64,000 bases of DNA from Lachnospiraceae bacterium (GTDB lineage: Bacteria > Bacillota > Clostridia > Lachnospirales > Lachnospiraceae): contig CAJTEW010000011.1 in NCBI GenBank assembly GCA_910575605.1, positions 1-64,000 of the forward strand. The letters run 5' to 3'. Of the stretch, positions 16,619-25,021 are shown piece by piece (the stretch's first letter is position 1; each line of letters begins with the position of its first letter). A program made the position numbers and the translations under genes. A model generated the notes under the pieces. The model was not told the DNA's origin. It saw only the letters and a program-made list of their open reading frames with translations, and searched no databases.

Positions 16619-17671
16619 ATGAAACTTTCAAGAGACGAATTAAAGGGTTTAATGAAAAATAAAATGATGCAGGCAGGTTTAAGAGAAGATCATGCCGAGC
16701 AGACAGCAGAGATTCTTACCTGGTCACATGAGAGAGGATATGCTTCACACGGTGCAGTACGTGTGGAGTACTACAGTGAAAGAATTGCCAAAGGCGGCAT
16801 CACACATGAGCCGAATATTACATGGACACAGACAGGCCCATGTTCAGGCATTATGGATGGAGACAACGGCATCGGCTACTGGGTAGCTACAAAGGCTACG
16901 GAGAAGGCTATCGAGATGGCAAAGGAAAATGGCGTTGCCATTGTAGGTATGGCAAACATTTCTCACACAGGTTCGATTGGATATTATACAGAGATGTGTG
17001 CAAAGGCGGGACTTGCTGCCATTACTTTCTGCCAGTCAGATCCAATGGCAGTGCCATATGGCGGAACAGAGCCGTATTATGGAACAAATCCGATCTCCTT
17101 TGCAGCTCCTACAGCAGATGACCGTATGGTCGTGTTTGATATGGCTACAACCGTTCAGGCGTGGGGCAAGATTCTCGACAAGCGTTCTCAGGGAGCAGAG
17201 ATTCCATCCGACTGGGCAGTAGATGAAAACGGAGAGGCTGTCACAGATCCCCATAAGGTAAATGCGCTTACCCCTATTGCAGGCGCTAAAGGATATGGAC
17301 TTATGATGATGGTAGACGTATTCTCGGGCGTACTTCTCGGCGTTCCGTTCGGAAAGCATGTAAGCTCTATGTATCATGACTGCTCAAAGGGACGTGAGCT
17401 TGGACAGATGATTATTGTTATGGATCCGGAGAGATTCTGCGGTGCCGAGCAGTTCAAGAAGAATATGTCTCAGACCTGTGACGAGCTTGGCGAGATGAAG
17501 GCGGCTCCAGGATATGGCAAAGTATATTATCCAGGCGAGAGAGCTGTTATGAGAAGAGATAAGGCTTATGCATCCGGCGGGATTGAAGTTGTTGACGAGC
17601 TGGTGGAATACCTTAAGGGCGACGCAGTTCACTTTGACAGATATGATCATAAAAACAGATTTGCAGATTAA
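16619..17671 (+). CDS. allD: Ureidoglycolate dehydrogenase
   Basis: A 350-aa NAD-dependent oxidoreductase of the malate/L-lactate dehydrogenase type 2 (Ldh2) family, oxidising (S)-ureidoglycolate to oxalurate. Typical family stretches are 'HERGYASHGAVRVEYYSERI' near the start, NISHTGSIGYY, 'YGTNPISFAAPTADDRMVVF' and 'AKGYGLMMMVDVFSGVL'. Its place between allE and the oxalurate-cleaving proteins fixes the substrate better than sequence alone, since related enzymes use malate, lactate or sulfolactate. GGATGGTGG lies before the ATG. Confidence 0.88.
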   Translation: MKLSRDELKGLMKNKMMQAGLREDHAEQTAEILTWSHERGYASHGAVRVEYYSERIAKGGITHEPNITWTQTGPCSGIMDGDNGIGYWVATKATEKAIEMAKENGVAIVGMANISHTGSIGYYTEMCAKAGLAAITFCQSDPMAVPYGGTEPYYGTNPISFAAPTADDRMVVFDMATTVQAWGKILDKRSQGAEIPSDWAVDENGEAVTDPHKVNALTPIAGAKGYGLMMMVDVFSGVLLGVPFGKHVSSMYHDCSKGRELGQMIIVMDPERFCGAEQFKKNMSQTCDELGEMKAAPGYGKVYYPGERAVMRRDKAYASGGIEVVDELVEYLKGDAVHFDRYDHKNRFAD

Positions 17672-17701
17672 AGCTTTGTAAATATCAGAAAGGAAAAAAA
17701 C

Positions 17702-20700
17702 ATGTTAAAAACAGTTGTTAAAAAAGGAAGTTATCAGGATTCAGTAGTGCTTATGCTTCTTACCAATGAGATTTCTTCAGTAGAAGGAGTGAATAAGATT
17801 CAGGTAATGATGGCTACGCCTGCAAATAAGGATATTTTTAAGACAAGCGGACTGGATACAGAAGAGCTGATGGCAGCTACTGCAAACGATATGGTAGTTG
17901 TAGCGGATATTGAAGAAGAAGCTGTGCTTGACGTAGTTCTTCAGAAGGTGGAAGAATTTTTAAAGAAGCAGTCCACCGCGGCAGAAGGAAAAAAAGGCGC
18001 TGAAAGTGTGAAATCATGGGACAAAGCGCTGAAAAAAGCGCCGGAAGCGAACCTTGCAGTTATCTCCATTCCTGGGGCATATGCAGCGCTTGAAGCCGAC
18101 CGCGCCCTTGACGAGGGTCTGAATGTATTTATGTTCTCTGATAATGTAACCGTTGAAGACGAGAAGGCGTTAAAAGAAAAGGCGCACGCAAAGGGACTGG
18201 CAGTTATGGGTCCTGACTGTGGTACAGGTATTATCCAGGGCGTGCCTATTGCATTTACGAACAAGGTTACAAAAGGCTCTATCGGCATCATCGGCGCGTC
18301 AGGAACAGGTATCCAGGAGCTTACGACAATCATTGACAGATTGGGCGAGGGCGTTACAAATGCTATCGGTATCGGCGGACGTGATCTGAATGCCAGAATC
18401 GGCGGAATCACTATGATGGATATGATTGACGCTATGGAATACGACGATGCCGTTAAGGTACTTGTAATTGTTTCTAAGCCGCCGGCAAAGGAAGTGCGCG
18501 ATATGATTTCAGCAAGACTTTCTAATTTCAGCAAGCCGGTTGTTACATTGTTCGTAGGCGAGAAGCCGGAATACCATGAAGAAAACTTCTATCACTGCTA
18601 TACCCTTGACGAGGCGGCTCGCAAGGCGGTAAGCCTTGTGAGAGGTACAGAAGTTCCAGAAGCAGTTATTGATATTGATGAATCCGAATTCTACAAGGCA
18701 GAGGACGGTAAGACAATAAAGGCTTATTATTCAGGCGGAACACTTGCAAATGAGGCGGCGATGCTGATTAAAGACGCCATGAACTGCAAAGTGCCTCCAG
18801 AGGATATTGAAGGATATATGCTTCAGTTAGACGGCAATATTGTTGTTGACCTTGGCGACGATGCTTACACACAGGGAAAACCGCATCCGATGATTGACCC
18901 TGCAAAGCGTATTGAGTGTATGCAGGAAGCAGTAGATGATCCGACTACAGGAGCGGTTCTTCTTGACATTATGCTTGGCTACGGTTCCCATGCAGATATG
19001 GCAGGAGCACTTCTTCCTTCTATTGTTGCTCTTAAGGAGAAGGCAGAGGCACAGGGAAGAAAGGTATTCTTTATCGCTACGGTCTGCGGTACAAGAAGCG
19101 ACTTCCAGGGCTATGATGAAGCAGTAAACAAATTAAAAGGTGCCGGCGTCATCGTATGTGAGAACAACAAGCTGGCATGCCGCACAGCGATCCGTGCGAT
19201 TGGAAGAGATTTTGAAGAGCCGGTGAAAGAAATTCGTGCAAAGGAAATTGCTGAGGTTGAGAAGAATGCGCCGTCTGACAAGCTTCGTGCGCTGCTGTCT
19301 GACAAACCGAATATTATCAATATCGGTCTTAAGAGCTTCGCAGAGGTTGTAGAGCAGTTTGGATGCGAGGTAGTGCAGTATGACTGGCAGCCGCCGGCAG
19401 GAGGCAATGTCGCGCTTATTAAAACACTTAATTTCCTGAGAAATTATGAGGGAATCGATGAGCTGAACCGGGCAGTAATCGAGAAGGTTGTTGCCAGCCA
19501 GCCGGTACTTAAGGATAATGTCCGCGCAAAGGAAGTAATTCCAGAGTTTGCAGAAAATGGCGGAAAGGTAATCCTTCACGCAGGTCCTCCGGTAGCTTAT
19601 GAAAATATGCCGGATCCGATGCAGGGCTCCTGTGTTGGTGCAGTTATGTTCGAGGAATGGGCAGATACAGAGGAAGAGGCAAGAAAGATGCTGGAAGGCG
19701 GAGAGATTAAGTTCATTCCATGTCATCACTGTAATGCAGTGGGACCGATGGGCGGTATCACTTCTCCCAACATGGCAGTATTTGTGGTGGAAAATGAAAC
19801 GGGCGGAAATAAGGCCTATTGTACGATGAATGAGGGTATCGGAAAGGTTCTTCGTTTCGGCGCATATGATGAAGAGGTTGTAAACAGACTTCGCTGGATG
19901 AGGGACGTTCTGGGCCCGACACTTGGAAAAGCGCTGCGTTCCATGGAAAACGGCCTTGCGATCAATCCGCTGATTGCCAAAGCAGTTGCGATGGGAGATG
20001 AATTCCATCAGAGAAATATCGCTGCATCGCTTGCCTTCTTAAAAGAGGTTGCGCCAATTATTACGGCAATGGATATGGAAGAAAAGGATCGCTATGATGT
20101 AATTAAATTCCTGGCTGATACAGATCAGTTCTTCCTGAATATCATGATGGCTACAGGAAAGGCCGTCATGGACGACGCAAGAAAGGGAACAGATGGAACG
20201 ATCGTTACTGCAATGTGCCGTAATGGATATGAGTTCGGTATCCGTATAGCAGGTATGGGAGACGAGTGGTTTACAGGTCCGGTGAATACGCCTCAGGGAC
20301 TTTACTTTACAGGCTATGATGCTGAGGACGCCTGCCCGGATATGGGGGACAGTGCGATTACAGAAACCTTCGGCGTCGGCGGTATGGCTATGATTGCGGC
20401 TCCGGCTGTTACCAGATTCGTAGGCGCAGGCGGCTATGAGGACGCGCTGCGTACCAGCAACGAGATGACAGAGATCTGTATCGACAGAAATCCGAACTTC
20501 ACAGTTCCGACTTGGAACTTCCAGGGAATTTGTCTTGGTATTGACGCAAGGCTTGTTGTTGAAAAAGGAATTACTCCGGTTATTAATACCGGTATTGCAA
20601 ATAAGGTTGCCGGAAGAGGCCAGATTGGCGCAGGTACGGTTCATCCTCCAATCGAGTGCTTCGAGAAGGCTGTAAGGGCTTATGCTAAGAAGCTTGGCTT

Positions 20701-20710
20701 CGAGGCTTAA
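17702..20710 (+). CDS. FdrA-YlbE fusion (AllF-AllG), oxamate carbamoyltransferase component
   Basis: A 1002-aa protein joining two families that are separate genes in E. coli. Residues 1 to about 515 match FdrA (AllF), an acyl-CoA synthetase-like protein with a succinyl-CoA-ligase type 'GIIGASGTGIQELTTIIDRL' segment near 195. From about 530 to the end it matches YlbE (AllG, DUF1116), including 'HCNAVGPMGGITSPNMAVFV'. Together with AllH these cleave oxalurate with phosphate into oxamate and carbamoyl phosphate. The joint is a lysine- and alanine-rich linker near residue 520. AGAAAGGAAAA precedes the ATG, and carbamate kinase follows 22 nt after the stop. No stop or frameshift was seen in the join. 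Confidence 0.88.
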   Translation: MLKTVVKKGSYQDSVVLMLLTNEISSVEGVNKIQVMMATPANKDIFKTSGLDTEELMAATANDMVVVADIEEEAVLDVVLQKVEEFLKKQSTAAEGKKGAESVKSWDKALKKAPEANLAVISIPGAYAALEADRALDEGLNVFMFSDNVTVEDEKALKEKAHAKGLAVMGPDCGTGIIQGVPIAFTNKVTKGSIGIIGASGTGIQELTTIIDRLGEGVTNAIGIGGRDLNARIGGITMMDMIDAMEYDDAVKVLVIVSKPPAKEVRDMISARLSNFSKPVVTLFVGEKPEYHEENFYHCYTLDEAARKAVSLVRGTEVPEAVIDIDESEFYKAEDGKTIKAYYSGGTLANEAAMLIKDAMNCKVPPEDIEGYMLQLDGNIVVDLGDDAYTQGKPHPMIDPAKRIECMQEAVDDPTTGAVLLDIMLGYGSHADMAGALLPSIVALKEKAEAQGRKVFFIATVCGTRSDFQGYDEAVNKLKGAGVIVCENNKLACRTAIRAIGRDFEEPVKEIRAKEIAEVEKNAPSDKLRALLSDKPNIINIGLKSFAEVVEQFGCEVVQYDWQPPAGGNVALIKTLNFLRNYEGIDELNRAVIEKVVASQPVLKDNVRAKEVIPEFAENGGKVILHAGPPVAYENMPDPMQGSCVGAVMFEEWADTEEEARKMLEGGEIKFIPCHHCNAVGPMGGITSPNMAVFVVENETGGNKAYCTMNEGIGKVLRFGAYDEEVVNRLRWMRDVLGPTLGKALRSMENGLAINPLIAKAVAMGDEFHQRNIAASLAFLKEVAPIITAMDMEEKDRYDVIKFLADTDQFFLNIMMATGKAVMDDARKGTDGTIVTAMCRNGYEFGIRIAGMGDEWFTGPVNTPQGLYFTGYDAEDACPDMGDSAITETFGVGGMAMIAAPAVTRFVGAGGYEDALRTSNEMTEICIDRNPNFTVPTWNFQGICLGIDARLVVEKGITPVINTGIANKVAGRGQIGAGTVHPPIECFEKAVRAYAKKLGFEA

Positions 20711-20732
20711 AAGCAGAAACAGGAGATTATGT

Positions 20733-21671
20733 ATGGAAAAGAAAAAAGTAGTCATTGCTCTGGGCGGAAACGCCCTGGGCAAGGATATTGAAGAGCAGAA
20801 GGAAGCGGTAGCAAAGACAGCGGAGGTAATTGTAGATCTTGCAGAGCAGGGACTTGATATCATTGTCACACATGGAAACGGTCCTCAGGTCGGTATGATC
20901 CAGAACGCGATGGATAACCTGATTGTTATGCAGAAGAACTACAAGCAGGTACCTCTTCCAACCAGCGTAGCTATGAGTCAAGGGTATATAGGTATCGATT
21001 TACAGAACGCAATCAAATACGAGCTGTTAAGCCGTAATATAGACGGAAAGGTATCCACCATCCTGTCACAGGTAGAAGTAGACAAGGATGATCCGGCCTT
21101 TGAGAACCCTACAAAGCCAATCGGAAGATTTCTGACAAAGGAAGAGGCAGATGAAAACGAGAAGAACGGCATACGCTGTATGGAAGATGCAGGCAGAGGC
21201 TATCGTATTGTAGTAGCTTCCCCGATGCCAAAGAGAATTCGAGAACTTCAGACAATTAAGACCCTGGTAGACGCAGGACATATCGTAATTACCTGCGGAG
21301 GCGGCGGGATTCCGGTAGTCAGTGACGAGGACGGCAGGCTTGTAGGAGTAAACGCAGTTATTGATAAAGATAACGCCAGCAGCCTTTTAGCGTCACAGCT
21401 TGGCGCAGACCATCTGGTTATTCTGACGGCAGTTGAAAAAGTTGCCATCAACTGGGGCAAAGAAAATCAGGAGTGGCTTTCCGATCTTACCATAGAACAG
21501 GCCAAAGAATACATTGCACAGGAGCAGTTCGCTAAAGGCTCCATGCTTCCTAAGGTGGAAGCAGCCATCCGTTTCGCCGAGTCCAAAGAAGGCCGTCGCG
21601 CCCTCATCACCCTGCTGGACAAAGCAGCTGCCGGAATTGCAGGCGAGACAGGAACCGTAATACATTCGTAA
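20733..21671 (+). CDS. arcC: Carbamate kinase
   Basis: A 312-aa kinase that moves phosphate from carbamoyl phosphate to ADP, giving ATP, CO2 and ammonia; this is the energy-yielding step of fermentative allantoin use. The N-terminus 'KKVVIALGGNALGKD' and 'THGNGPQVGMIQNAMDN' are family hallmarks, as are 'ITCGGGGIPVV' and 'GSMLPKVEAAIRF'. The ATG at 20733 follows AGGAG by 7 nt; the longer frame from 20682 runs back into the AllF-G gene. It lies 22 nt after the fusion gene, so the same transcript is likely. Confidence 0.93.
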   Translation: MEKKKVVIALGGNALGKDIEEQKEAVAKTAEVIVDLAEQGLDIIVTHGNGPQVGMIQNAMDNLIVMQKNYKQVPLPTSVAMSQGYIGIDLQNAIKYELLSRNIDGKVSTILSQVEVDKDDPAFENPTKPIGRFLTKEEADENEKNGIRCMEDAGRGYRIVVASPMPKRIRELQTIKTLVDAGHIVITCGGGGIPVVSDEDGRLVGVNAVIDKDNASSLLASQLGADHLVILTAVEKVAINWGKENQEWLSDLTIEQAKEYIAQEQFAKGSMLPKVEAAIRFAESKEGRRALITLLDKAAAGIAGETGTVIHS

Positions 21672-21744
21672 GTCATATGGGGTGCTGGACAAAATATTCC
21701 GGCAGCTTCATGGGAGAAGAATTATGTAAGGAAACTATTTCAAT

Positions 21745-21824
21745 AAGCAGGCGTTTCGGGGCCGATATTTCTCTGAGGCTTTGCTCCGTTTGCGTGGGAA
21801 ATATCAGCCCTGAAACGCTTGCTT
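21745..21824. promoter_or_regulatory. Long imperfect hairpin between carbamate kinase and the LctP-type permease
   Basis: Arms of 29 nt (21745-21773 and 21796-21824) pair with only a few mismatches or G-U pairs, with a 22-nt loop. No T-run follows on either side, so it is not a simple terminator. It may protect the mRNA, act as a processing site, or set the ratio between upstream enzymes and the permease. Confidence 0.6.
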
Positions 21825-21866
21825 GGTGGAATAGATCACTACATATGAGTTTTTAGGAGATGGAAC

Positions 21867-23480
21867 ATGAATATACCAATTAATCTGTTTATGTGGATAA
21901 TGGCTTTCCTGCCCATTATCGCATTATTAATTTTAATGATAAAATTTAACTGGGGAGCGACAGAAGCGGCTCCGGTCGGCCTTATCATCACCATTGTTAC
22001 AGGTCTTGTATTTTTTAAGGCAGACATAAGACTTTTAGCCGCGGAAAGCGCTAAAGGTGTTTGGAATGCTCTTATTATTCTGATTATCGTCTGGACGGCA
22101 ATTCTGATGTATCAGGTGGGTGACGAGGCAAAGGCGTTTCTTGTTATCCGTAACGGCATGCGAAAGCTCCTCCCCAATGAGCTTCTTTTAGTTCTTGCAA
22201 TGGGCTGGATATTTGAAAGCTTTCTGCAGGGGATCACAGGCTTTGGCGTACCGGTTGCCGTAGGAGCTCCGCTTCTTATCGGTATCGGCGTAAAGCCTAT
22301 GTGGGCGGTTATTATACCGCTTCTTGGCCAAGCCTGGGGAAATACTTTTGGGACTCTGGGCGCGGCCTGGGATTCTCTGGCCATGTCGGCGGGACTTTCT
22401 GCAGGCAGCAGAGAATATCTTGTGACGGCGATGTGGACGGCAGCCTTTATCTGGTTCTGGAATGCGATCGGCGGGTTTGCCACCTGCTGGTTTTATGGAA
22501 AAGGAAAGGCGCTTAAAAAAGGATTTCCGGCAGTCGTACTTATGGCAGTGATTCAGGGAGGCGGCGAGCTGCTTTTAAGTCAGGTAAATACGACGATATG
22601 CTGTTTTGTGCCGGCCTGTGTTTCACTGATTGTCATTCTTCTTCTTGGAAGGGCAAAGATATACAGGGAAGAATGGAACATAGCGGACAGTCCTATCATG
22701 AACCGCGAATTTGCAGGACAAGAAGGTAGTGTCGAGGCTCCGGCGGATATGAGTCTTATTCAGGCGTTTGTACCGTATTTCCTGCTTTCAGCCCTTACGC
22801 TTATCGTACTTCTTGTGAAGCCGGTAAATGCGGTTTTAGGAAAGCTTTCCTTTGGACTTTCCTTCCCGGAAACTTCAACAGGATACGGATATGTAAATGC
22901 GGCGGTGGAAAGTTTTTCACCTTTTACACCATTTACTCATGCCAGCATGTTCCTGTTCATATCAGCTATTGTAGGGCTTCTTTATTATAAAAAGCATGGC
23001 TGGATAAAGGACGGTGGAGTAAAAAGGATTTTTGTGAAATCGGTTTCTATGACGATGCCTTCAGGTATAGCAGTGATCGGGCTTGTAATTATGTCAAAGA
23101 TTATGGACGGAACGGGACAGACGGTTGTTCTAGCTAACGGAATTGCAAAAGTTCTCGGCAAGATTTATGTTATTCTGGCGCCGTTTGTAGGACTTCTCGG
23201 AACCTTTATGACAGGAAGCAATATGAGCTCCAACATTCTGTTTGGAGGTTTCCAGATGACAACGGCAAATCTTCTGGAGGTAAATTCATCTGCAATACTG
23301 GGAGCACAGTCGGCAGGAGGGGCAATTGGAAGTGCGGTAAGCCCCAGCAAGATTATCTTAGGAACTACCACAGCAAGCATCCTTGGAAAAGAGGGCGAGG
23401 TTCTTAAAAGAATTCTTGCGCTTACAGTACCGACAACAATTGTCATCGGAGCGATTCTTTTCGTACTGGTGGGAATGTAG
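21867..23480 (+). CDS. LctP-family (lactate/glycolate permease type) transporter
   Basis: A 537-aa polytopic membrane protein of the L-lactate permease family, with about 12-14 hydrophobic segments. Family stretches visible are 'WIFESFLQGITGFGVPVAVG' near residue 115 and 'TFMTGSNMSSNILFGGFQ' near 450. Known members carry lactate, glycolate and other 2-hydroxy or 2-oxo acids. In this operon setting the pathway product oxamate, an analogue of pyruvate and lactate, is an attractive substrate for export; glyoxylate-type compounds are an alternative. TTTAGGAGATGG precedes the ATG. Confidence 0.85.
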   Translation: MNIPINLFMWIMAFLPIIALLILMIKFNWGATEAAPVGLIITIVTGLVFFKADIRLLAAESAKGVWNALIILIIVWTAILMYQVGDEAKAFLVIRNGMRKLLPNELLLVLAMGWIFESFLQGITGFGVPVAVGAPLLIGIGVKPMWAVIIPLLGQAWGNTFGTLGAAWDSLAMSAGLSAGSREYLVTAMWTAAFIWFWNAIGGFATCWFYGKGKALKKGFPAVVLMAVIQGGGELLLSQVNTTICCFVPACVSLIVILLLGRAKIYREEWNIADSPIMNREFAGQEGSVEAPADMSLIQAFVPYFLLSALTLIVLLVKPVNAVLGKLSFGLSFPETSTGYGYVNAAVESFSPFTPFTHASMFLFISAIVGLLYYKKHGWIKDGGVKRIFVKSVSMTMPSGIAVIGLVIMSKIMDGTGQTVVLANGIAKVLGKIYVILAPFVGLLGTFMTGSNMSSNILFGGFQMTTANLLEVNSSAILGAQSAGGAIGSAVSPSKIILGTTTASILGKEGEVLKRILALTVPTTIVIGAILFVLVGM

Positions 23481-23506
23481 TCCGTTAGGGATAGGAGAAT
23501 CTGAAC

Positions 23507-23704
23507 ATGGAAAAGAAAAATTTTTTTAAAACGAAGGAAGGCGGCCTTACCATTGCGTTTGTAGTGATTATGATTGCATTTTTTATCATTTTGGCAGGGT
23601 TAAATACCCTGAACGATACGGTCTGCCTGGCAGGGTTTGTTATTATGGTGGGTGCCATGCTGTATTCGCCGATAAAAACATTTATACTAAAGCCAAAGAA
23701 ATAA
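23507..23704 (+). CDS. Small two-helix membrane protein
   Basis: A 65-aa protein with a basic N-terminus, two hydrophobic segments (about residues 14-31 and 40-54) and a basic C-terminus. GGATAGGAGAATC lies before the ATG, and it is tightly placed between the LctP-type permease and allC in the same direction. I do not recognise a family; it could be a small partner of the permease. Confidence 0.7.
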   Translation: MEKKNFFKTKEGGLTIAFVVIMIAFFIILAGLNTLNDTVCLAGFVIMVGAMLYSPIKTFILKPKK

Positions 23705-23725
23705 AAATGAAAGGAGAGATTTTTT

Positions 23726-24967
23726 ATGGCGATTGAAGAAATTACAGGGAGAATAGCGAAGGACTTGGAGTGCTTAAAGCAGTTCACAGCAACGCCGGGA
23801 GACGGATGTACAAGACTTCCCTTTACTCCTGAAGCAAGAGGGGCAGTGAATTACTTAAAGCAGATTATGGAAGAGGCAGGCCTTGAGGTAAGGGAAGATG
23901 CTGCGGGAAATGTTATTGGTGTTATGAAGGGAACAGATCCGGAGGCTCCGTGTGTAATGATGGGTTCTCATTTTGACTCAGTAGTAAACGGCGGAGATTT
24001 TGACGGTATAGCGGGAGCTGTGTGTGCGATTGAGGTTGCAAGACAGTTAAAAGAAGAGGGATTTGCTCCGAAGAGGGATTTCGTTGCAGTAGGTTTCTGT
24101 GATGAGGAGGGCATGCGTTTTGGAACAGGATATTTTGGCTCCGGCGCAATGCTTGGAAACCGGGATGTAGAATATTGCAAAAATTTTGCGGATACAAACG
24201 GAGTGACAATCTATGACGCTATGAAGGAATATGGGCTTGATCCGGAGAAGATTGAAGATGCAAAATGGGATGTGTCAAAAATTGGAAAGTTCCTTGAGCT
24301 CCATATCGAGCAGGGACCGGTGCTTGACGCAGAAAATATTGAGCTGGGTCTTGTAGACTGCATCGTTGGAATTCAGCGTTACATGGTAACGGTTCACGGC
24401 CGGGCCGACCATGCAGGAACCACTCCGATGGATATGCGTATGGACGCGGTAGAGGCTACTACAAAGGTCATTTCCAAAATTCCGGACTGGGCAAGGGAGA
24501 AGGCTGACGGTACAGTTGCTACAACAGGATTTATCCGTACAACACCAGGCGGAATGAATATTGTTGCTGAAAAGGTAGAATTTACTGTTGACATCCGTTC
24601 AAAAAATAACGATAATATTAATGATATTGCAAACAGAATTCGTGCAGCCCTTGACAGGGAGACTGCTGAGATAGGCGGAAGCTACGAGATTGATACAAAG
24701 CTTGTCATTACGCCGGTATGGTTATCTGAGGAAATGCTAAATACGATGGAGGAAAGCTGCAAGGCAAGAGGCTATAGCTACAAGAAGCTTCCAAGTGGAG
24801 CAGGTCATGATGCACTTGAGATCGGCCAGGTGATTCCCACGGTTATGCTGTTTGTTCCAAGCAAGGAAGGAAGAAGCCATTGTCCGGTTGAATTTACAAA
24901 ATACAGTGATTTTGCGAAGGCATCTGTTATTATGACAGAACTTGCGAAGGAGCTTTTAGCAGAATAG
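23726..24967 (+). CDS. allC: Allantoate amidohydrolase (M20 family)
   Basis: A 413-aa binuclear metal hydrolase that turns allantoate into (S)-ureidoglycine, CO2 and ammonia. Metal ligands of the M20 amidohydrolase subgroup are visible: His82 in GSHFDSV, bridging Asp93, Glu127/Glu128 in CDEEG, His193 in ELHIEQG and His361 in GAGHDA. 'GRADHAGTTPMDMRMDA' marks the dimerisation domain. The set fits AllC/HyuC rather than peptidases; a carbamoylase for other N-carbamoyl amino acids is excluded mainly by context. AAAGGAGAG precedes the ATG. Confidence 0.9.
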   Translation: MAIEEITGRIAKDLECLKQFTATPGDGCTRLPFTPEARGAVNYLKQIMEEAGLEVREDAAGNVIGVMKGTDPEAPCVMMGSHFDSVVNGGDFDGIAGAVCAIEVARQLKEEGFAPKRDFVAVGFCDEEGMRFGTGYFGSGAMLGNRDVEYCKNFADTNGVTIYDAMKEYGLDPEKIEDAKWDVSKIGKFLELHIEQGPVLDAENIELGLVDCIVGIQRYMVTVHGRADHAGTTPMDMRMDAVEATTKVISKIPDWAREKADGTVATTGFIRTTPGGMNIVAEKVEFTVDIRSKNNDNINDIANRIRAALDRETAEIGGSYEIDTKLVITPVWLSEEMLNTMEESCKARGYSYKKLPSGAGHDALEIGQVIPTVMLFVPSKEGRSHCPVEFTKYSDFAKASVIMTELAKELLAE

Positions 24968-25021
24968 TAATACAATAGAAAACTGAAAATAGCGGATATG
25001 CATTAAGAAACGGAGAGATAT

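Noticed and set aside
17941-20869. Long minus-strand frames (197, 291 and 276 codons) inside the AllF-AllG gene
   Set aside because: They lie opposite a clear coding gene, have no ribosome sites, and their translations are low in sense, rich in Cys, His and Ser as expected of antisense frames.
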